From positions 5,557-69,556 of the forward strand of contig CDMY01000315.1 of NCBI GenBank assembly GCA_001179505.1: a stretch of DNA of 64,000 nt, read 5' to 3'. This document shows positions 55,803-64,000 of the stretch, piece by piece. Position numbers and translations under genes: made by a program. The first letter of the stretch is position 1; each line of letters opens with the position of its first letter. The notes under the pieces were generated by a model that was not told the DNA's origin, did not search any database, and saw only the letters and a list, made by a program, of their open reading frames with translations. The DNA comes from Vitrella brassicaformis (lineage: Eukaryota; Sar; Vitrellaceae).

Positions 55803-58800
55803 CCCACAGGCAACCAACATGTTTGTGTGTGGAGTGCGATGAAACGCCTTGTCTCAGCCCACTCACCGATGGCCGCACTTGGCGTGTAAGCGAGCCCGGC
55901 GCTGTCGAGAGCCGTCTGATTGACGTGGTAGGCCACCTGGCTGCTGCGGATGGTGTAGAGGAAGGACTTGAGCCGCTCGCGCGGCAGGTGCCACAAGACC
56001 GGCAGCCGGGCGCCGTCTGCACACACACACAAAGACAAAGACAAAGACACGGCAGCGCACACACGTGTCATCTCTGTCTGTGTCTGTGTCTGTGGATGTG
56101 CGCGTACACAGGCTCTTCATTGCAGAACGGTCTGTAGCAATGGCATCTGCTGCCCTCCCGCCCGATGCAGCCTGTGTGGCCGAGAGAGGAGAGAGAGAAT
56201 CGGCTGTGTGGTCTGTGTGATGGAGGGCACCTGTTGTTGCAGATCCTCGGCCAAGGCTATCAGCTCACGACTGCGACGATCTGCACACCCACACAGGCAC
56301 ACGAATCAAATGTAATACTAGAGCGAAAAGCTCCGCTTCCCGTCCGTCAAAGGACTTACCCTTAACAGCGACCCGTTCAGCGTCCCTGCCGAAGACGCTG
56401 AAGTGCTCCAGGTACGTCAGCTTGCCCCTCTCCTCACCGTCACCACCATTTCCACCCATGCTCTTCTCTCCCGCAATGGCAATGGCAATCGCAGTCTCAC
56501 TACCAGCGCCACTGCTGCCTCGTGTGTGGTGGCCGCCAGTGACGATGCGTTGAATGAATTCGGGCAGAGGGAGGGCAAACAGGGATGGGGCGTCGGAGTG
56601 GGTGGACCGTCTGCTGCTGCTGCGCTGTTTCCTATGTGGCTGGGCGGGTGGTGGTGGGGAGGACAGCTGCGAGTCGAGTGGGCGACAAACAGACACCACA
56701 TGGCACATCAGATGGATGACCCAGGATGCATTTCGCCCTTCCTTCACCCACTCGGTCACTGACCTCTTGGAATATCCACTGCATGTGCTGCCAGCAGGGG
56801 TGCTTCATGACCTCCACCACCCTCCCCCGCTGACCGTCCGTCATCCCGCTCCATCGCAGCGGCACCAACACACATCCAATGTACTCAACCAGACGCACAA
56901 CGTCCCCCGACGGATAGCCCCATCCACCAGCAGCAGCAGCAGCAGGGGCCTCTTGGTCCATGCTCCTGCTGCTGGTGCTGCCCCTCCTGGCCACCGTTCT
57001 GCCACCTGTGGCGATGAGCGAACCGGACGGCTGTCCTTTTGTGGCTGCTGGTGGGAGAGTGGGGGCGCTGCGTGGCCGTGGGTTCGCCAGTGACTCGAGC
57101 AGCGACAGCACATGCAGGTTGTCGAAGGACGATGCGTTTCCGCGCAGGGCGGCCTCCAGGTAGAGCCAGAAAGATCGGTAGAGGGGCCCGTGGAGGCCGA
57201 GTGACGAGAGAGAGGGCGCGAGGGCGGCTAACTCCGACGCACTGCAACAGAGATGCAGAGAAGCCGTGTGTGCTGTGTCTGTCGTGTTCTGGCGCGTGGA
57301 GGTTGCAGGCAAGCGCCTACCTGTATTTCTTGTGCGTGTTGTCTTTGCGCGTGACGACGTGGCGCACGACGGCCTGGTAGACGTCCTCCAACTCGACCCT
57401 GCACACACATACAGAAGTCCATCCATACACACATGAAGGGATCGATCTCTTTGTCTGGTCTCGCTCACCGGTATCCGACCAGGGCGTACTCCTTCATGGC
57501 GAAGACGACAAGAGGGTTGGCCCACATGTCTGATGAATGAATGAATGAATGAATGAATGAATGAGATCCATACACACAGACAGATACACATTCGTTCACG
57601 CAGACCCTCTCTCTCTCTCTCTCTCTCTGTGCGCTGCGCTGCGCTGCGCTGTGCCGTTTGCCGACCGACCTTTGTCCATTTGGTGTCTGACGGCGAGCGA
57701 CAGCCGCTTCAGGAGTGACCCGAACCAGCCACTCTCCAGCTCGCCTTTCTGCACTGCCAACTGATGCAGCACCACACCCGCACAGGAAGGGAGCTGTCCA
57801 GGTGGGGTGTAGTCCGCTGACTGACCCTTGTGAAGCAGAAGAGCAGCTGGGCGAGCTGGTCGGGGCTCTGACGCAATGCACTCTCCTGCAGACATCATAC
57901 GCAGTGCGTTGTGCATCCGCCCACCACCGTGAAGGTGCGCAGTGGTTTTCCCTGACCTCGGTGGCCATGGCGAGGCTGCGCCACAGTGGCGCCATGTCGA
58001 CCTGACGAGAGATCAGCTGCACACACACAAAGCCCGTGTGAAAGTCTGACTACGTGTGCTGGCTGCTCATCTCGTGTGTGTGTGTGTGTGTGTGTTTGTG
58101 ATGTTTGATGTGATGGTCCTCACGGCCTTGACGAGTGGGCACAGCTTCGTCGGATGAATCCGCGACACCATCGGCTGCATCAATCACATCCCCACACACA
58201 CCAGTCGAAACACACACATCCCGACAGACAGCCATCGCCTCTCTCCTTCGTCTCTTCCTTACCCACAGCTGGCCGATCTGCGTCACCTCCTGCCCGCCCG
58301 GTATGGCCATCGACGTCTGACCCCCCGACATATCCACAACAGGGCCAGCACCCGATCCACTGACGGCCGACACTGCACCTGCTCGCACAGGACAGTTCGC
58401 AAAATGACACCAGAGCTATCCATCGCTGGTCGCTGGCTGGCTGTGTGTGGCACGGCTGACTTGTTCGAGGACGTTTATGCGCATTGCTGTGCGGTGGCGG
58501 CGCCAAGGCGATGTCAGCGGCATCCCATGAAGGCGGCGGGCCCAGATACACCGGTGCGCTATCACTGCACACACACACTCACCCGCCAGACGCTGCAGAT
58601 CAGATCTATCACACTTGTTCTTTTTCATCTGACCGACCTCGCCCCTCCGACGACTCTCAGTGCCTTCTTGGGTTTGGCGGCCAGATCCAGCCGCAGACCC
58701 ACCCTCTCCCGCACCACCTCATTCAGCAGGGCGACGTTCTCGGCGTCAGATCTCACTTTGTCGAGCTGTCTGCGCACTCGAGAGGGTGCTGGGATCTGCA

Positions 58801-58831
58801 GCTTGGAGCAACAGAGGCGGGAAGACCTCAT
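52956..58831 (-). CDS. Long helical-repeat protein, FASTK/HPR-like, probably organellar
   Basis: About 20 short exons run from a start at 58831 (MRSSRLCCSKLQIPAPSRVR, a possible mitochondrial leader) to the stop at 52956-52958. Repeats of roughly 35-40 residues with paired helices are visible: QVDMAPLWRSLAMATE, QSPDQLAQLLFCFTRL, DMWANPLVVFAMKEYALVGY, VELEDVYQAVVRHVVTRKD, SASELAALAPSLSSLGLHG, MKVTDLASCLNGFGKIHQRS. This pattern resembles the FASTK/heptatricopeptide proteins of apicomplexans and relatives, many of which bind organellar RNA. I see no RAP domain at the C terminus, which is instead low-complexity Gly/Glu/Gln. Alanine/proline-rich linkers separate the repeats. Function beyond RNA binding is not claimed. 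All exons seem to belong to one gene, but a split into two cannot be excluded. Confidence 0.6.
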
Positions 58832-58909
58832 TCTCGGTGCGAGATGGATTCGACCGAGAGATCTGCGGGCTGAGCTTGCACTTGCGAGAGGAGAGGTGGG
58901 GGTGCTGCA

Positions 58910-59832
58910 ATGAGTGCATTCGGCCTGTTTTCATTGTGAGGCTGTCGACCACAAGTGTCACTCACATCCATGGGTACGACGTACTATAAAACACACACAC
59001 GCACCGAGTGCACTGCACTGGGGTGAGCGAGAGTGGCGCAGCTCAGCTGCATCCCACGCTAGCTGCATCGATCATGATAGCGATGGCGCCACCCACTCGC
59101 CGTGGCAGTCAGTCAGCAGTCATTGTCTGCCTGTCTGTCTGTCTGTCTGTCTTACAGACAGACGGACAGGCCTTAGCAAGAGAGCAGCATAGATCACACT
59201 CACACCCGATGCATGCGCATGCCGCGCACCCCGGCAGCAACAAACAGGGAAGACCGAAGTGTGTTCGGCTGTCCCCGTCCCTGCTCCTCTGCCTGGCCTG
59301 GATCAGATCACCCTCCCTCTCCCTCTACTAGTACTTGCTAGAAACACTTACACGAATAGAGACAGACACCCACAGATGACTCGACTCCCCTGTGTGTGTG
59401 CTTGTGTGGTTAGTGCCCTGCCGACGCCTGTCCGAATGCCGCCAATGGAGACGGCGTAATCGAGAGAGATCCGCTTCTCTCGGCTGCTCCGTCTCCACTG
59501 ACTACCTCAGTCACGCGTGTGTGGGCCACCAAGCATCACGACAACCACATCTCAGCGCTACGGCAAGAAAGACACAGCCGAACGGAAAGCGCATTTCTGT
59601 GTGTGCGGTGTGCGGTGTTCCCATCTGTTGTCGAATCCTTCTCTCGAACGACTCTCCGACAAGTGAGCTGACACATGTCGGAGAAGCATTCGAGCGACGA
59701 GTCCGAAGACACAGACAGGCCCAACCGACACACCGCCGCCACCACCACCACCACTCATACGAGAGCTGATAAGCTCACTCATTGCCCCCTTCCTCTCGTC
59801 CCACCTACTATGCACTGTATCTAAGTCATGTT
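58910..59832. other. Intergenic, nothing recognised
   Basis: No credible gene. The part nearest the gene start at 58831 contains GCGGGCTGAGCTTGCACTTG (58865 onward), a relaxed match to the recurrent upstream word. Confidence 0.4.
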
Positions 59833-62590
59833 TTACACATCGACAGTCTGCGGCCGTGGCGGCGGGTGCTTCTCCGATACCACAGCGGCCGGCTTGGAGG
59901 CCGGGAACCGCTCCGAGCCATTGGTCTGCTGCTGCTGCGACACATCCACCTTGGTCAGCACGTACGACACCACCGTCACAATGATGGCCAGGATGAGAGC
60001 CACCTGCATGGAGAAATGGAAAAGAGAGGTGGGGATGGGTGGGGCAGAAGTGGGAGTGGTTTGTTGTGTACCTTGAGGTCGGCTCCCTTGCCGGGCGCCT
60101 CTCCGAATATGGTGATGGCGTAGATGTACACGAAGAGGGTGGCGACCGTGTCGGCGATGCCTTTCCACACGCAGTCGAGCCGCTTCATCAACAGACAATT
60201 GATGCCAGTCCGTAGAGCATACCTACCCACCACAGAGAGAGAGGGAGAGAGAGAGAGAGGGAGAGGGAGAGGGAGAGGGAGAGGAGGAGGAGGAGGAAGA
60301 GGTGTCGCTGCCTGTCGGTGCTTTCATGTGTGTGTGTGTGTGTGTTGTGTGTGTGTCGGCTTACCAGACGACGAGGAAGATGACTCGTGGGTTCCATCCA
60401 CATGGGGTGACGCCCCCACAGTCAATGCCTGATGAATAAAGGGATGAATGCGGCCAGGCCAGAGGGGCCAGCCATTTGTGTCTCTGTCTGCGTGGGAGGG
60501 ACCCTTGGTACCTCCGAAGATGCCTTTGTGCCAAAGGTCGCCTTTCCAGAACTGAATGACGGCCACAATCACACTCGCCGTCACCGTGCTGAACATTGTC
60601 TGCAGACATTCGGAGAAGGAAGGATAGAAACAAACATGAACCCATGGTGTTAGTTGATGTCTGGTTTGAGGAGGTATGTCACGTGTCTGCTCTCATCTCA
60701 CCTGTGCCAGCTGGATGTAGAAGGGCCTTTTGGTCTGCTTGAATAAATAGTCGCTCAGCACGCCACCTGGCGTCGTGAGGACCACCTGAATGAACACATT
60801 CGCACACACACACACACACACACATTCACACACACACACACACACAAAACTCATGGCCATATCCACCCACACAAGCGCGCACACACGAAGACACGGACAC
60901 ACGAGTTCACCCTGAGAATGAGCAGGCTGATGCCGACGATCTGGTTCTGTGTGGCGGCTGCAGCCGCCGCCTGGCCCATCTTGGCGGCCGCCTCGGAGCC
61001 GAACAAGAGGTCGATCTGCACGTAGGTGTAGAGGTTGATGCTCATCGTCACCAGCAGCAGCCACTGCAGCGCCATCAATGGACGACCAAGCGCAAACCTG
61101 ACAGACAGACAGACAGACAGACAGACACCAAACAGAGAGAGACAGAGTGTCTGTCTGTCTGTCTGTGTGCGTGTGCAGTGACTGGGCTAACCTAACCTGA
61201 CCTGCATAGGAGTGCTGTGGCGACCATTTTGGACTGTGAGATGATCTGCACCAAAGCCGGGTCGGCGTATGAGAGCGATATGAGCTGCAGGCAATCGCCA
61301 ACGCCGTACAGCAATGCGGGCGGCGCCATGGTGATGATCTCCTGCCGTCCATCGATCCATCCATCCATCCATCCATCCACACACACACAGGAGACAGCCA
61401 CAGATGTCTGTCCATGTGGGTGCGCACTCTTTTACCCGTGGGTTAAGACATGCTGCGAATCCCTTCCACCCGTCGGCCACGGTCGATATAATGATCATCA
61501 GCACCAGACTGAACACATTGGCTGACGCCATCACCACACCTGCACCAGTCAACACACACACGCACACACAGACACACAGACACACACACGATGGTCAGGC
61601 GCCGGCCAGCAGTGGGGTGTCTGTGTCTGTGTGTGTACCGTCAAAAAAGGGCTGCCCCTTCTTGCCCGTCTCAGGGATGAATTTCGCGTAGGCCCCCACA
61701 TTAGGCGTGAACCTGCGAATAGAATACATGCAGAGAGATGAAGGATGGGTGGCTGGACGCTCGGATCGATCCATTTCGCGCAGGTCCGGTATGCTTACGC
61801 TTGCACGTTGACACACACGGCAAACACAAATAGCTGCACACCACACAGAGGGAGGGACAAAGCAACCAGCCAACATGAGTTCCCCGTATCTTGTTGTTTC
61901 TTCCTCCGTCGATTCGATCAAAGCGTCTGTCTGTGTGTGCCTGTCGGGCGGTCCATACCTGCACGAGCACTCCCCAAGACGACTGCAGGAAGGCCAGCGC
62001 TTTGGGATTGCTGACACAGACAGACGGACAGACAAGTACCAACACAGACACGGCACGGCCATCCCACACACACGCATACCTTCCTCCCTCCCTCCCTCCC
62101 TGTGCCCTGTGTGTGAGCTGTGCCTTTCTCACTTGGTTCTGAGTTCATACTGGACGCCCTTGTTGAGTATGGTGTTCCTGCGTGCGCTGGACGCCAGCTG
62201 GTGCACCGACACGAGCGAGGCGTTCGATGCGTATGGCTGCCGGGTGTAGAGCTCTACGGGGTCCTCAGTCGCCGCGTACAGATTCTCGCCGCCAAACGGA
62301 GGCAGCTCGGTCACACTCTGTCACCACCACACACACACATGTGAGTGTATCTGCAGTCTGCGGGCAGATCTATCCCTCTATGTGGTGCGCTGATCTGATC
62401 TGATCTGATCTTCCTTTCTCTACACACCTACCTCGCCGAAAGCATCGCTCGAGTATCTGGCGAGTAGGTCCTGGTCGTCCTCCGCCTGTGAGAAGGTGAG
62501 CACCCTCAGCAGCGACGACCGCGGCCTGCCGACGCGCTGATCGGAGGAGCCCAGTAGGGGGGCCTCGCGCGACCCGCTGAGACTGCTCAT
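59833..62590 (-). CDS. SLC35-type nucleotide-sugar transporter
   Basis: This is a multi-pass membrane transporter, probably Golgi/ER, that would exchange nucleotide sugars for the monophosphate. A cytosolic N terminus (MSSLSGSREAPLLGSSDQRV) from 62590 and a loop with GENLYAATEDPVELYTRQP precede about ten hydrophobic segments spread over short exons. The SLC35A-like signature is PALLYGVGDCLQLISLSYAD followed by PALVQIISQSKMVATALLC, where family members read LLYAxQNNLxYxALSxLDAATYQV-x(3)-KIxTTAL. Later helices include ALQWLLLVTMSINLYTYVQI, QNQIVGISLLILR and VTASVIVAVIQFW. The C terminus is basic/Gln-rich and ends at 59833. Substrate cannot be told from sequence. It is divergent from the alanyl-tRNA synthetase gene. 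Confidence 0.75.
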
Positions 62591-62828
62591 CGACGGCAGC
62601 AGCGGGTGGGGCAGCGGGGGCAGATCGGACTCCCTGCCATAGCACACACAGACACACGGCAGCCATCCATTCATCAGCGGTGGTTGTTGGTTCGGGAATG
62701 CAGGACTGACGTGCCTGTGGGATGAGTACGTGCTCTTGTGGGATGCCAGGCTTGAAGCAGGGGGCGGATGCTCAGTGCGAGGAGAGGACGCGGTTGTGCA
62801 AAGTGCGCGGAAAGCGGACAGATCAACT

Positions 62829-62860
62829 GCGAGCTCACCTTTCCCTGTTGCGAGCTTAGC
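62829..62860 (+). promoter_or_regulatory. GCGAGCTCA and GCGAGCTTAGC in a bidirectional promoter
   Basis: Both words lie in the 416-bp space between the divergent starts at 62590 (-) and 63007 (+), at 62829-62837 and 62850-62860. A further GCGAG follows at 62862. Confidence 0.4.
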
Positions 62861-62973
62861 TGCGAGACCTGCAGATCTCCTCGCCGTGTTGCTCCCGGCC
62901 TGCTATGCAAGTCAGCAAGAGTGAAATCGAGCTGATGATTTGGCGGATCTGCGAATGGTGGCGGTGTGATTGA

Positions 62974-64000
<1,027 letters not shown>

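Overview
This is eukaryotic nuclear DNA. Genes are cut into many short exons, mostly with GT-AG introns packed with CA/GT and GA/CT microsatellites. Conserved products include RNA polymerase II subunit RPB2, MIC60, PIG-U, an SLC35-type transporter and alanyl-tRNA synthetase. Arabidopsis-type telomere-like words (TTTAGGG, AGGGTTT) occur outside genes, and the alanyl-tRNA synthetase has what looks like a signal-plus-transit leader for a complex plastid. Together this suggests a chromerid alga, most likely Vitrella brassicaformis or a relative. That assignment rests on remembered genome style, not on a search. Every gene model was read by eye from splice signals and protein similarity, so exon edges may be off by a few bases.

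Layout. 96-2330 (+): 3' part of an RNB-family exoribonuclease. 2579-8479: a lineage-specific cluster of an unrecognised coiled-coil-tailed protein (-), a two-TM small protein (+) and a multi-pass membrane protein (-). Paralogues of all three return at 38.5-40.8 kb and 50.05-52.35 kb in altered order and orientation. 9067-10246 (-): decayed PHD-finger gene. 10837-12244 (+): RING plus TLDc-like protein, followed by a 300-N gap. 13228-21261 (-): RPB2 in about 45 exons. 21.3-25.2 kb: tandem repeats and repeated exon-like modules leading into MIC60 (25243-29922, +). 30646-35514 (+): chromo/PHD/C5 DNA-methyltransferase-like protein. 35997-38181 (-): F-box-like protein. 41460-43988 (-): PIG-U. 44274-45126 (+): pseudogene. 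45639-47002 (-): second F-box-like gene. 47281-47807 (+): broken retropepsin-like gene. 48648-49515 (-): hypothetical coiled-coil protein. 52956-58831 (-): long helical-repeat protein. 59833-62590 (-): SLC35-type transporter. 63007 to the window end (+): alanyl-tRNA synthetase, incomplete.

The housekeeping genes are functionally unrelated neighbours, as expected in a eukaryote. Three patterns run across the window. First, introns carry complementary microsatellites at their two ends. Second, a GCGAGCTNAG-like word recurs near many gene starts. Third, local duplication followed by frame damage has hit the lineage-specific genes.
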